Counted from the stretch's first letter, positions 8,200 to 16,473 are shown. The stretch is DNA of 64,000 nucleotides from Alkalicoccobacillus murimartini (GCF_030813245.1 NZ_JAUSUA010000002.1:620001-684000); one strand, 5' to 3'. The notes: generated from the letters alone by a model not told the origin. Numbers and translations: made by a program.

Positions 8200-10200
8200 T
8201 CACCATTTAAATACTTGAACGAGCTCATGAAGTTCTTCAGAAAGCTTAGTTAAGTTCTCAGCCGAACTCGAAATTTCTTCCATCGAAGCCAATTGCTCTT
8301 CTGTCGATGCTGAAACACTTTGCATTTCAGAAGACGTTTCCGCAGAGTTTGCAGCTACTTCTTTGAATACTTGTACAAATTGTTTCGCTCCTGATGAAAC
8401 TTGATTGGCTTCAGTGGTTACATATGAAATTTTCCCGACCATTTCTTCAATATACTGATCAATGGTTTTAAACGACGCATTAGCCTGATCAGCTACGCGG
8501 ATTCCATTTTCTACCTCAGTCCCACCAATTTGCATGGCCTCAGATGCCAGGCTTGCTTGACTTTGAATAGCTAAGATCATCTCACGTATTTGTTCGCTTG
8601 CTGTTCCCGATTGCTCAGCAAGCTTTCTAACTTCTTCCGCTACTACTGCAAATCCTTTTCCATGTTCGCCTGCTCTAGCTGCTTCTATAGACGCATTTAA
8701 GGCAAGCAAATTAGTCTGTTCTGCTATTTCCTTAATTACATCTGTCACTTGATTGATTTCTTTTGAGCTATCTCCAAGCTGTTTAATTCGTTCGGCAACC
8801 GTCACGCTCGTTTTTTTAATCGTGTCCATTTGCTGCATGCTTGTCTTTACAGACTGACTTCCTAAATGCACAACACTTTGAGCTTTCTCTGCAGTAGCGG
8901 ACGCCACATTCGTATGCTTTGCAATTTCTTCAACGGCATGCGAGAGATCCACTGCTTTACCGGCACTGTTCTCCATACTTGCGCCTTGATTATCTGTTGT
9001 AATGACTACCTCTTGAACAGCGCTTGTAATCTGTTCAGTAGCCCTTGTACTTTGTTCAGAACTTGCTAGTAATTGTTCAGATGCCGAAGCGACTTGAGTA
9101 GACTTTTCTAATACACCCTTTAGAAGTGTTGAGAAAGAAACACGCATGTTCTCAAATGCCGAAGCTAACTCACCAATTTCATCATTACGATTTTGCTTTA
9201 ATGATGTATTCTCACTTAGATCACCTGTACCAATCGTTGCAGCAGCCTTCGCCAGTTGGCGGATTGGCTTAGTAATTGATCGAACTACTCCTGTAATAAG
9301 TAGTGCACCTATGAAAAGAGTACTACCGATCACCACTAGAGTTGTCCACAATATCGGACTAACAGCGTCTGATACTTCTTTTGTGAGATACGTACCCGCA
9401 AGCTTCCATCCTGTTAGCTCATTTGTACGATAATCCATGAATTTCTCTTCCGATTCAAAGGTGTAATCAAAGCTACCTTGTTCTGACTGATACATGTCCG
9501 CAAAGAAACTTTCCTGAGCAACCGTTCCAATTTCTTGAGTGGGGTGTGAGATATAGCTTTGGTTCTTATCTAAAAGAAATAAATAACCATCTTGCCCTAA
9601 AGCAATTGTTTCTAGCATGTTTGTCAGGTCGTCTAATTCTAAATCAACGGCTACGACTCCACTACCATTATCTAACGCTCGGGCCAAGGTAATAGACACC
9701 CTCTTTGTTCCCAAAGATGTATAGGGAGCAGTAATGATGACGTCTCCTCCTGCCTGTTTCGCCTGATTGTACCAAGACCTTTGTCTTACATCATAATTAT
9801 CAGGATAATTTAAAAAGGTAGGTTGATAGATAAACGTATCTGAATCGGTTCCTATCAACACCTGACCCACATTCTTTTGAGAAACATTAAACTTCTCCAA
9901 AAAAGCAGAGGCTTCTCGTTCATCACTCGTTTCCTCAAACGATATATCTGCAAACTCACTTGCGATCAGTTCGAGATTCTCAATTTGTGAAGTAATATAT
10001 TGATTGATCATCTCATCCAAAATTTGAGTACTCTCTTTTGCTTCTTGCTTAATTAATGCCTCCGTGTTTGTTTTAGCACTTTCATAGGAAAAGTAACCAA
10101 TAACCAATGGTGGCAAAATTAATATGAACAAGTAGGAGAGGACAAGCTTGGTTCGAAGGCTTAATCCTTTATTTGAAGGTTTCTTCTCTTTTTTCTTCAT
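8200..10200 (-). CDS. Methyl-accepting chemotaxis protein with dCache sensor domain
   Basis: The protein, about 666 residues from the chosen start, is a classical transmembrane chemoreceptor: a basic N terminus, TM1 (about 18-38), an extracellular dCache domain with the amino-acid-sensor-like stretch YDVRQRSWY and a following small-molecule-binding region, TM2, HAMP ([16 protein letters not shown]) and a long signalling domain with tip [23 protein letters not shown] 10200 has GAGGAGT upstream at 9 bp; two upstream in-frame ATGs lack a well-spaced site. The ligand is probably an amino acid or organic acid, inferred only from the dCache class. It is a single-gene unit. Confidence 0.88.
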   Translation of the reverse strand: MKKKEKKPSNKGLSLRTKLVLSYLFILILPPLVIGYFSYESAKTNTEALIKQEAKESTQILDEMINQYITSQIENLELIASEFADISFEETSDEREASAFLEKFNVSQKNVGQVLIGTDSDTFIYQPTFLNYPDNYDVRQRSWYNQAKQAGGDVIITAPYTSLGTKRVSITLARALDNGSGVVAVDLELDDLTNMLETIALGQDGYLFLLDKNQSYISHPTQEIGTVAQESFFADMYQSEQGSFDYTFESEEKFMDYRTNELTGWKLAGTYLTKEVSDAVSPILWTTLVVIGSTLFIGALLITGVVRSITKPIRQLAKAAATIGTGDLSENTSLKQNRNDEIGELASAFENMRVSFSTLLKGVLEKSTQVASASEQLLASSEQSTRATEQITSAVQEVVITTDNQGASMENSAGKAVDLSHAVEEIAKHTNVASATAEKAQSVVHLGSQSVKTSMQQMDTIKKTSVTVAERIKQLGDSSKEINQVTDVIKEIAEQTNLLALNASIEAARAGEHGKGFAVVAEEVRKLAEQSGTASEQIREMILAIQSQASLASEAMQIGGTEVENGIRVADQANASFKTIDQYIEEMVGKISYVTTEANQVSSGAKQFVQVFKEVAANSAETSSEMQSVSASTEEQLASMEEISSSAENLTKLSEELHELVQVFKW

Positions 10201-10320
10201 TGCTTCCCACTCCTCATCAACGAACGACATTCCTTTATCTTGTATCGGCTCGAAGTAGACAAAAGTGTAGAAAAGTTCCAAATAAAGTTGGTAGGTAAAA
10301 GAAGTTTACAATCATAATAA

Positions 10321-10462
10321 GGACTCTTCGCTACCGCTACAGGAGAAACCTTCGCTTTCCGCGGGCACGGCCTCAGCCCTTGAAGTGGAAGTACGCCACT
10401 TCAATGTCTTCAGACACGTGCTGGTCCCGCTGGAGTCTTTGGTTTCTCCTTCCGCTGTGTCC
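10321..10462. repeat. Nested GC-rich palindromic element 1
   Basis: Perfect outer arms AGGAGAAACC (10341-10350) and GGTTTCTCCT (10441-10450) enclose CTTTCCGCGGGCACGGCC and a perfect inner hairpin TGAAGTGG / CCACTTCA (10381-10388, 10396-10403). There is no coding potential. It resembles palindromic repeats common between genes in alkaliphilic Bacillus relatives (recalled, not searched). The rest of the 10201-10727 gap holds two hairpins and otherwise nothing recognised. Confidence 0.7.
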
Positions 10463-10549
10463 TGAGCAAACGAATGACGAATCGAACGTTCCTTTTTAGG
10501 AATATTCGTCGTTTTAGTGTGCCTATATATTTCACCTCAGACTCCATAT

Positions 10550-10596
10550 AAAACAGCCTTCCATTTCCTAAGTAAAGGGAGTAGAAGGCTGTTTTA
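10550..10596. terminator. Bidirectional hairpin, possible second terminator of the NAD-salvage operon
   Basis: Arms AAAACAGCCTTC and GAAGGCTGTTTT are separated by a 22-bp loop with A-rich and T-rich flanks. It lies downstream of the leftward operon ending at 10728, after a first hairpin at 10684-10731. Confidence 0.55.
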
Positions 10597-10683
10597 TGTT
10601 TATAAGAGAACTCCTAACTACATATCGATCCACTTTCGTCCGCTTTCATAGTAGTAGGCGTTGAATGATTTTAAGATTAAAAA

Positions 10684-10731
10684 CGTAAAGTACACAGAGC
10701 ACCACTCTTTAGTGGGACTCTGTGTATTTAC
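10684..10731 (-). terminator. Terminator of the NAD-salvage operon
   Basis: Inverted arms TACACAGAG and CTCTGTGTA enclose a second paired segment (ACCACT / AGTGG). On the minus strand the stem is followed by TTTACGTTTTT. It overlaps the final codons of the PH-domain gene. Confidence 0.7.
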
Positions 10732-11081
10732 GTATTTAACACATATTTTACAAGCTGATTGTAAAAACCTAGGGCGTCGTTACCTTTAACGAGATTTAAT
10801 TGATGGTTTCTAGAACGTGTGCTGATACGTACGGGATTGGTGATAGCAATTTTTCGGTCCTGGAGAATCGCAACTTCCTCTATTTTTTGATAGGGGATTG
10901 TAATAACCTCTGAACGATTCGAGATTAGCGACCTACCAACAAAAATGACTCGACGATCTGTGAGGGCAACAAAATCCTTTAAAAGGCCATAGGTCTGCAA
11001 CAGCCTTTCATCCGCAAGTAAATATTCTGATGCCTTCTCCCGATGATTCTCTCGATTATCCGCCTGTTTCCAAAAAGACAA
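10728..11081 (-). CDS. Bacterial PH-domain protein
   Basis: This 117-residue soluble protein has the pattern of small bacterial pleckstrin-homology domains: an early LLADERLLQTYGLLKDFVALTDRR strand region and a basic strand with KIEEVAILQDRKIAIT. These domains often form oligomers; their cellular role is poorly defined. It lies 12 bp downstream of nadD at the end of the NAD-salvage gene run. A functional link to NAD metabolism is not supported by anything beyond position. Confidence 0.65.
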   Translation of the reverse strand: MSFWKQADNRENHREKASEYLLADERLLQTYGLLKDFVALTDRRVIFVGRSLISNRSEVITIPYQKIEEVAILQDRKIAITNPVRISTRSRNHQLNLVKGNDALGFYNQLVKYVLNT

Positions 11082-11093
11082 ACAAATCCCCCC

Positions 11094-11711
11094 TTATTCA
11101 TATTCACGATATAATTTGTGCTGCATGATGTACTGATAACAGCTCTCTGGAAGAAGGTAACGTGGTTCGCCACCTCTACTAAATTCTTCACGAATGTAGG
11201 AGGAGCTTATCTCCATCGCTAACCCTTTATCTACTAGATGGAATCGACCGTCATCAGCATTTCGTAACAAAGGAGATTTGGAGATGGTCTTTAACATGTC
11301 GATTCCATCACGTGCCATAACAATAAACTGGTTTTCCGCTACAAGCTTTTCTCCCTGGACCCAGCTACCGTGACCGATATTCACTAAAATGTCTGCTCCC
11401 ATCACAAAAAATAATTCATCGTTAGGGAACTTTTTTTTCAGTTTTTGCATTGTAAAATAAGTATATTGCTCTCCAATTGGGGCATCGATCTCTTCTGTAG
11501 ATAACTCAAACCTTGGATCCTCGGATATAGCTAACTTCACCATTTCCATACGATCTTCATCCGTACTCATTAAGCTTTTATCACGCCGCTCTTTTGAAGA
11601 TGGGAGAAACAACATCTTATCTAATTTCTTCCTATGATGGATCGTTGAAGCTGTCCAGAGGTGTACGTTTGTTATGGGATCAAAAGAAGAGCCGTATACA
11701 CCAATTCTCAC
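11094..11711 (-). CDS. nadD: NadD-like nicotinate-nucleotide adenylyltransferase
   Basis: This 205-residue nucleotidyltransferase fits the NadD family in length and has the C-terminal motif ISSSYIR (168-174), equivalent to ISSTxIR. The N-terminal ATP-binding signature reads GSSFDPITNVH (residues 7-17). NadD usually has FDPxHxGH; here TNVH replaces HxGH, closer to the TNGH of CoaD-type enzymes, while the second His is kept. Context argues for NaMN or NMN adenylylation, because it directly follows nicotinate phosphoribosyltransferase with no gap (stop and start abut). A main-genome nadD is likely elsewhere; this could be a paralogue serving the salvage operon. Confidence 0.75.
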   Translation of the reverse strand: MRIGVYGSSFDPITNVHLWTASTIHHRKKLDKMLFLPSSKERRDKSLMSTDEDRMEMVKLAISEDPRFELSTEEIDAPIGEQYTYFTMQKLKKKFPNDELFFVMGADILVNIGHGSWVQGEKLVAENQFIVMARDGIDMLKTISKSPLLRNADDGRFHLVDKGLAMEISSSYIREEFSRGGEPRYLLPESCYQYIMQHKLYREYE

Positions 11712-13397
11712 TTATTTCACCTCTCGATCCAGATTTTTATCATCAATCATCTTTTCCTTTAACTCTCTTAATTCATCTGACAGAGCTACTGGATAGACTT
11801 CTGGTACTTCCAATCTCAGATACTCTTCCCAAAACGTCGCCTTAGACACTTGATGAAATTCTCTCAGTTCCGGAAGCGATGGTTTTTCATAGATCAGTTG
11901 ACCATTTTCGAATATTTTTTTATGAAGCTCTTCATACGTGAAGTTACGAATGATCTTAGATTTAAGTGGATTTGAAGGATGTTTTAGGATCAATTCATCT
12001 CTACCTTCTAGCGATTCATGCTCTAGACAAATGTAGTCCCCTTTCGCCATATGATTTTGATCATATAAACGATAGACTTTTTTACGGCCTGGATTCAGTA
12101 CTTTCTCAATACTCTCAGATATTTTAATTAATGAAATCCAATCATCCTGTTTGTACTCACCCCCGTGGCTGTCCATTTCATTCTCAAAGGGACTACGCGC
12201 CACGATTTTGTGTACACCACCTAATGCAGGATTGTCATAAGCTGTTATGAACTTAGTACCTACACCCCAGATATCGATTTTTGCTCCTTGTTGCTTAAGA
12301 GAAGCAATTGTCGCTTCGTCTAGATCATTTGTTGCAGAGATCTTTACATATTCTAATCCTTCTTCATCCAAGCGCTTTCGGACTTTTTTTGACAAGTAAG
12401 CTAAGTCTCCACTATCTAACCGAACGGCCATTAATTTTTGACCCCGTGCTTCCATGTCCCGAGCGATCCGAATTGCGTTTGGAAGTCCACTCTCTAATGT
12501 GTCGGTTGTATCTAGTAGGAGGATCACCTTTTGAGGGAATGTATGAGCGTACGATTTAAATGACTCATATTCGCTCGCATGAAACATGATATAAACATGT
12601 GCCATGGTCCCAGTGATTGGAATATCAAAGTTCTTTCCTGCTTTCACATTACTTGTTGCATCAAACCCTGCTATGTAAGCCATTTTCGCCCCATTTACAC
12701 TGGAGTCTCTTCCCTGCGCACGTCTCTTACCCATTTCTAATAAGACGTCTCCGCCTGTAACAGTCACTAATCTGGAGCCCTTTGTTAAAAGCAGTGACTC
12801 GGAATTAATCGTATTCAAGAGCATCGCCTCAATCCAGATACATTCCCAGACGGGTGCTTCAATACGAAGACACGGTGTATTTGGAAATACCAAATTCCCT
12901 TCCTCCACAGCATAAAGATCCCCACTAAAACGTAATGATTGCAAGTCTTTAAGAAATTCTTCATCAAAATTCTCTGGCTGTTGGCGAAGATAGGTAATGT
13001 CACTCTCATTAAAATACAAATTAGACAGGATACCGATGAAATGATCTAAACCACCAAAAGCTACATATCCCCCAAGTTCTCCACGGTAGTCCCCAACTCC
13101 ACGAACAAAAGGAGGTTTCCGGTAAAAATCATCATACACCACTTGGTTTTTGTGAACGCCTTGTTTCCATAGAGCATACATCATGGTGATCGCATAATAG
13201 TCGGCATCGAGCGCATAATCTTCCGCAGGATTATAGAATGGAACCACTTCGTACTCAGTACTTTCTGCGCAGTTTTTACATGATTCTTTGAATTGATTGG
13301 TCTTTGTAAATTGTGGGTGACCGCAGGCTTTGCATATATGGACATACTTGTATTCTTTTGCATCTACGTAATCAAATAATGTTTTTTCGCGTGACAT
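11712..13397 (-). CDS. pncB: Nicotinate phosphoribosyltransferase with N-terminal zinc-ribbon-like extension
   Basis: The 561-residue product matches nicotinate phosphoribosyltransferase: GDYRGELGGYVAFGG, INSESLLLTKGSRLV, GKRRAQGRDSS and VRLDSGDLAYLSKKVR, followed by ISATNDLDE, all conserved in the family. It makes NaMN from nicotinate, PRPP and ATP. The first 50 or so residues hold Cys22, Cys25, Cys40 and Cys43 (CKAC and CKNC), a zinc-ribbon-like module ahead of the catalytic fold. The open frame extends 62 codons further upstream but overlaps the nicotinamidase reading frame; ATG 13397 has AAAGGAG at good spacing. nadD follows immediately. Confidence 0.88.
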   Translation of the reverse strand: MSREKTLFDYVDAKEYKYVHICKACGHPQFTKTNQFKESCKNCAESTEYEVVPFYNPAEDYALDADYYAITMMYALWKQGVHKNQVVYDDFYRKPPFVRGVGDYRGELGGYVAFGGLDHFIGILSNLYFNESDITYLRQQPENFDEEFLKDLQSLRFSGDLYAVEEGNLVFPNTPCLRIEAPVWECIWIEAMLLNTINSESLLLTKGSRLVTVTGGDVLLEMGKRRAQGRDSSVNGAKMAYIAGFDATSNVKAGKNFDIPITGTMAHVYIMFHASEYESFKSYAHTFPQKVILLLDTTDTLESGLPNAIRIARDMEARGQKLMAVRLDSGDLAYLSKKVRKRLDEEGLEYVKISATNDLDEATIASLKQQGAKIDIWGVGTKFITAYDNPALGGVHKIVARSPFENEMDSHGGEYKQDDWISLIKISESIEKVLNPGRKKVYRLYDQNHMAKGDYICLEHESLEGRDELILKHPSNPLKSKIIRNFTYEELHKKIFENGQLIYEKPSLPELREFHQVSKATFWEEYLRLEVPEVYPVALSDELRELKEKMIDDKNLDREVK

Positions 13398-13416
13398 GTG
13401 TGACTCCTTTATCGGA

Positions 13417-13962
13417 CTAGCAAATGGTTGCTCCGAGACAGTTTTTGAAATGCTCAAGCGCCCATTCATGACCCGCCTGATTAAAGCTAGCGACCGCGTT
13501 CTGATGAACGACAATCTTATATTGAAGAGAATAAGCGTAAACGGCTGTATGTAAAACACAAATATCTGTGACATCTCCAACAAGATGTACCTCTGTTATG
13601 CCTCGTTCGCGAAGCTTACTATCGAGATCTGTACCTACAAAGGCAGAGTATCGAGTCTTATCCATATAATAGACATGTTGTTAATCTTTAATCTCATTAT
13701 AATATTGACCAAGAGCACCATACAAATCCCGACCTGATGTATGACGAATGTTATGTGGAGGGAATAGTTTACTTTCAGGATGATAGTCATCCTTTTCATC
13801 ATGTGCATCTACTGCGAATACAACAAAATGCCCTTCATCAACAAACTGTTTAGTTAGTTCAACTATCGCTGATTCAATAGCCTGACCTGGTGTTCCCACT
13901 GTAAGCGCACCATCATTCGCAATAAAATCATGTGTGTAATCTATATTTATTAATGCCTTCAC
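13417..13962 (-). pseudogene. pncA: Nicotinamidase (PncA) interrupted by an in-frame TAA
   Basis: The frame from ATG 13962 (strong AAAGGAGGAATAGGGTG ribosome site) encodes a PncA/isochorismatase-type hydrolase: NIDYTHDF with the catalytic Asp, and a metal-binding DAHDEKDDYHPES. After 93 codons a TAA (13681-13683) appears, and the same frame then continues seamlessly with QHVYYMDKTRYSAFVGTD, VGDVTDICVLHTAV and the C terminus to 13417. The catalytic Lys (MDKTRYSAF) and nucleophilic Cys (TDICVLH) both lie after the stop, so the truncated product cannot be active. One base change (GAA or CAA to TAA) explains it. Stop readthrough or a sequencing error are alternatives. Confidence 0.8.
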
Positions 13963-14055
13963 CCTATTCCTCCTTTACTGTCTTGTCACTTCCTTACTGA
14001 CTATCTTAGTCCTACCCTTCTATTCATGCAACGACTTTCTCACCTTGTATCACGC

Positions 14056-14089
14056 AAAAAAATCAAAGAATAACTAATCTTTGATTTGA
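14056..14089 (-). terminator. Terminator-like hairpin facing left, upstream of sinI
   Basis: Arms ATCAAAGA and TCTTTGAT surround an 8-bp loop, with a T-run only on the minus strand. It would end leftward transcription, possibly antisense readthrough from the slrR-like gene across sinR and sinI. Apart from this hairpin and the sinI promoter/operator, nothing is recognised in 13963-14209. Confidence 0.35.
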
Positions 14090-14138
14090 CAATATATTAA
14101 GTATTCTTTAGGTTTTGTTCTCTTTAAAGTTAGTGATT

Positions 14139-14154
14139 GTTCTATATAATGAAC
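14139..14154. promoter_or_regulatory. Sin-type operator overlapping the probable sinI -10 region
   Basis: GTTCTATATAATGAAC is an inverted repeat, GTTC-N8-GAAC, identical in architecture to two other sites in this island. A TATAAT (14145-14150) lies inside it, so binding would block initiation. A further half-site, GTTCTCT, lies at 14117-14123 and equals the SinR consensus GTTCTYT known from B. subtilis. No strong -35 hexamer is visible. Confidence 0.6.
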
Positions 14155-14209
14155 GGTATATCAAACAAAAATTACCTTTTTAAACATAGTTTTTCTGGAG
14201 GTGTTGGGG

Positions 14210-14326
14210 ATTTGTGATAAAAATGATCAAGAGTGGTTACACTTAGTGCTGGAAGCAAAAGAAATCGGTTTAACAATCGAAGAGATTAAGAAATTTATAC
14301 ACGACACGAAAAAAAAAGGGTCGTAG
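14210..14326 (+). CDS. sinI: SinI-like antirepressor peptide with non-canonical start
   Basis: A short frame encodes CDKNDQEWLHLVLEAKEIGL, then TIEEIKKFIHDTKKKGS. This matches the Sin dimerisation helix of B. subtilis SinI (DQEWVELMVEAKEANISPEEI, from memory) and the C-terminal Sin domain of the neighbouring SinR homologue. SinI binds SinR and lifts its repression. No in-frame ATG exists. A clear GGAGG (14197-14201) stands 8 bp before ATT at 14210; TTG 14204 and GTG 14201 are too close to it. Either ATT is used as a rare start or an ATG was mutated. A terminator at 14368 separates it from sinR. Confidence 0.7.
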   Translation: MCDKNDQEWLHLVLEAKEIGLTIEEIKKFIHDTKKKGS

Positions 14327-14367
14327 TCTATCACTTTTGATGATTCAGCGCTATACAATTACTTTCC

Positions 14368-14400
14368 TAATCTAGCGCGATGTGCTAGATTACGTTTTTA
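14368..14400 (+). terminator. Terminator between sinI and sinR
   Basis: The stem TAATCTAGC / GCTAGATTA (14368-14392) with a 7-base loop is followed by CGTTTTT. It indicates that sinI and sinR are separate transcripts, or that sinR gets only readthrough from sinI. Confidence 0.8.
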
Positions 14401-14517
14401 CCTTATTAATAGCACTTTTTACCCACTTCAAATGTCTATGTTTATTATTTGAATGCACCAATTATATTGGGAAAAATCATTCCCCAATCACGTATTGTGT
14501 CAAGGTTGAGAGGTAAT

Positions 14518-14553
14518 GTTCTATTTACAGAACAAACTGTGTGCTGTTATAAT
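14518..14553 (+). promoter_or_regulatory. sinR promoter with overlapping Sin-type operator
   Basis: GTTCTATTTACAGAAC (14518-14533) is a GTTC-N8-GAAC inverted repeat. It contains the apparent -35 TTTACA (14524-14529), followed after 18 bp by TATAAT (14548-14553). Occupancy of the operator would occlude the -35 element, so SinR autoregulation, or control by the SlrR-like protein, is predicted. Confidence 0.65.
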
Positions 14554-14589
14554 AGCCACTAGTATAAGACATAAGCGAGGTTACCTAAA

Positions 14590-14925
14590 ATGATTGGAAA
14601 TCAAGTTAAAAAATGCAGATTAGACAGAGGACTTTCCTTATCAGAACTAGCAGAAAATGCCGGAGTCGCTAAATCCTACTTAAGTTCTATTGAGCGTAAT
14701 ATTCAATCAAATCCCTCTATTCACTTTCTCGAAAAGATTTCTCTTATCTTAAATGTCCCAATTGAAACATTGCTTTATGGTAAATCCGTATCCTCTAACA
14801 CGAATGATTTGGATGAGGAATGGGTTGAACTGGCTCGTGAAGCAAAAGAATCAGGAATTAGTCAAGAACAGTTCCGTGAATTTCTAGCGTTTAATCGTTG
14901 GCGGAAAGATCAATCAAAGTCATAA
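14590..14925 (+). CDS. sinR: SinR-like transcriptional repressor
   Basis: This 111-residue protein has an N-terminal HTH_3 domain (about 1-65; LSLSELAENAGVAKSYLSSI with the recognition helix) and a C-terminal Sin domain (about 74-105; DLDEEWVELAREAKESGIS). This is the SinR architecture and length. In Bacillus SinR represses matrix genes and is antagonised by SinI. The SinI-like peptide lies just upstream on the same strand and a domain-reduced paralogue converges from the right (4-bp gap between the stops). GAGGT precedes the ATG. No tasA/tapA or eps genes are in this window, so the regulon here is unknown. Confidence 0.85.
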   Translation: MIGNQVKKCRLDRGLSLSELAENAGVAKSYLSSIERNIQSNPSIHFLEKISLILNVPIETLLYGKSVSSNTNDLDEEWVELAREAKESGISQEQFREFLAFNRWRKDQSKS

Positions 14926-14929
14926 ACCG

Positions 14930-15133
14930 TTATTTTTCCATATGCTTTATTAATTCTATAAATGTAATATCCATAGCCTTAGATAACTTCGATAAGATCT
15001 CGATGCTCGGATTTTTCTGAAGACCTCTTTCAACATAACTAATATACGACTTGGACACGCCAGAGTATTCTGAAAGTTGATTGAGTGTCATACCCCTTTC
15101 TTTCCTTAGAGATCTAATTCTCTTTCCATCCAT
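14930..15133 (-). CDS. Short HTH_3 repressor, SinR/SlrR-like DNA-binding domain without a Sin domain
   Basis: The 67-residue product is an HTH_3 domain only (MTLNQLSEYSGVSKSYISYV; KNPSIEILSKLSKAMDI), clearly paralogous to the N-terminal half of the adjacent SinR homologue but lacking the C-terminal Sin dimerisation domain. It could bind the same operators while being insensitive to SinI. The chosen ATG 15133 has AAGGAG 10 bp upstream. An in-frame ATG at 15190 coincides with the -10 box of the likely promoter and so cannot be the start. It converges on sinR with a 4-bp gap. Confidence 0.75.
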   Translation of the reverse strand: MDGKRIRSLRKERGMTLNQLSEYSGVSKSYISYVERGLQKNPSIEILSKLSKAMDITFIELIKHMEK

Positions 15134-15160
15134 TTTCTTAATTCTCCTTATGCCTTTTTT

Positions 15161-15217
15161 GTTCTCTAATAAGAACGACCTACCCATCATTATACGTTCC
15201 TAAAGGTAGTACCGCAA
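15161..15217 (-). promoter_or_regulatory. Promoter of the short HTH gene with Sin-type operator just downstream
   Basis: On the minus strand TTGCGG (15217-15212), a 17-bp spacer and TATAAT (15194-15189) form a good sigma-A promoter. GTTCTCTAATAAGAAC (15161-15176) follows at about +7 to +22, between the transcription start and the ribosome site. It is the third GTTC-N8-GAAC repeat of the island and includes GTTCTCT. Confidence 0.7.
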
Positions 15218-15237
15218 TGTTTTTTCCTTTATAAAGA

Positions 15238-15262
15238 ACAAAAGGCCGCTTTCACGACCTTT
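15238..15262 (-). terminator. Terminator of rocD
   Basis: Minus-strand AAAGGTCG / CGGCCTTT stem with one G-U pair and a short loop is followed by TGTTCTTT. It sits 12 bp after the rocD stop. Confidence 0.6.
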
Positions 15263-15273
15263 CTAACGATTAT

Positions 15274-16473
15274 TTACGCTTGATCAAGAACACCTTTAAG
15301 TTGGCTAAATGCCCAATCAATTTCTTCTTTTGTAATAACAAGAGGCGGAGCTAACCGAATGACCTTCTCATGTGTCTCCTTGCAAAGTAATCCTGTTTCT
15401 TTTAACTTCTCACAATAAGGCCTTGCTGGTTCTGAAAGTTCTAGTCCAATAAAGAGTCCCTTGCCCCGCACTTCTTTAATAATTGGATTTTGAAGCGTTT
15501 GAAGCTTCTCCATAAAATAACTTCCTAATTCTAAAGACCGTTCTACTAACTTCTCATCTTCTAACACTTGTAAAGAAGCTACGGATACCGCACAGGCTAG
15601 AGGATTCCCGCCAAACGTTGAACCATGTGATCCTGGTTCAAAAACGCCCAATACTCGTTCATCTCCAGCAATGGCTGAGATTGGCATAACCCCGCCACCC
15701 AAGGCTTTCCCAAGTATATAAATATCCGGTATGACATTAGCCCAATCACTGGCAAACATTTTTCCTGAACGACCAAGTCCTGATTGGATCTCATCTGCGA
15801 TAAATAATACTTGCTCTGAACGGCAGATCTCAGCGGCTTCTGCTAAATAACCATCTGGCGGAAGAACAACACCTGCTTCTCCTTGTATTGGTTCTATTAA
15901 AAAAGCTGCCGTATTTTCTGTTACTACTTCACGTAAAGCCTCAATGTCTCCATATGGAACAATCTTAATCCCAGGAAGCATTGGCCCAAAGCCTCGTTTA
16001 TATTCAGCATTAGATGATAAGGATACTGCGGTCATTGTTCTTCCATGAAAATTATCTTCACAGACAATGATTTCTGCTAGATTATCCGGCACACCTTTTA
16101 CATCATATGCCCACCTTCTTGCTGCCTTCACTGCTGTTTCTACTGCTTCTGCTCCTGTATTCATAGGTAGAACCATACTTTTTCCTGTAATAGAGGCTAC
16201 CTTTGAATAAAAAGCACCTAACTGATCATTATGAAAGGCTCTTGAGGTTAATGTAATTTGTTCAGCCTGATCTTTTAGTGCTTGAATAATGACTGGATGG
16301 CAATGACCTTGATTAACAGCTGAATATGCACTTAGCATATCCATATACTTCGTACCTTCTGGATCCCAAACCCAAACCCCTTTCCCTTTTGAAATAACTA
16401 TGGGAAGCGGATGATAATTTTTCGCTCCAAATTGTTCCGTTTGTTTAATAATGTCGTGTGTTGTAGCCATCAT
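15274..16473 (-). CDS. rocD: Ornithine aminotransferase
   Basis: This 399-residue class-III PLP aminotransferase is closely similar to B. subtilis Roc[68 protein letters not shown] and the PLP Schiff-base lysine in ILGKALGGG. It converts ornithine and 2-oxoglutarate to glutamate semialdehyde and glutamate in arginine catabolism. Two tandem ATGs follow GAGGAGGG; either may be used. It stands alone here, with no rocEF or rocA neighbours, and faces away from a divergent MFS gene. No RocR or sigma-L site was recognised in the short upstream gap. Confidence 0.93.
   Translation of the reverse strand: MMATTHDIIKQTEQFGAKNYHPLPIVISKGKGVWVWDPEGTKYMDMLSAYSAVNQGHCHPVIIQALKDQAEQITLTSRAFHNDQLGAFYSKVASITGKSMVLPMNTGAEAVETAVKAARRWAYDVKGVPDNLAEIIVCEDNFHGRTMTAVSLSSNAEYKRGFGPMLPGIKIVPYGDIEALREVVTENTAAFLIEPIQGEAGVVLPPDGYLAEAAEICRSEQVLFIADEIQSGLGRSGKMFASDWANVIPDIYILGKALGGGVMPISAIAGDERVLGVFEPGSHGSTFGGNPLACAVSVASLQVLEDEKLVERSLELGSYFMEKLQTLQNPIIKEVRGKGLFIGLELSEPARPYCEKLKETGLLCKETHEKVIRLAPPLVITKEEIDWAFSQLKGVLDQA

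Noticed and set aside
8043-8228. 61-codon minus-strand frame between the sensor kinase and the dCache receptor
   Set aside because: It overlaps the receptor's 3' end in another frame, has no ribosome site and includes a terminator-like hairpin.
14590-15190. Phage immunity region or prophage remnant because of two convergent Xre-type repressors
   Set aside because: One has a Sin domain, the SinI-like peptide is adjacent and no integrase or phage genes occur nearby.
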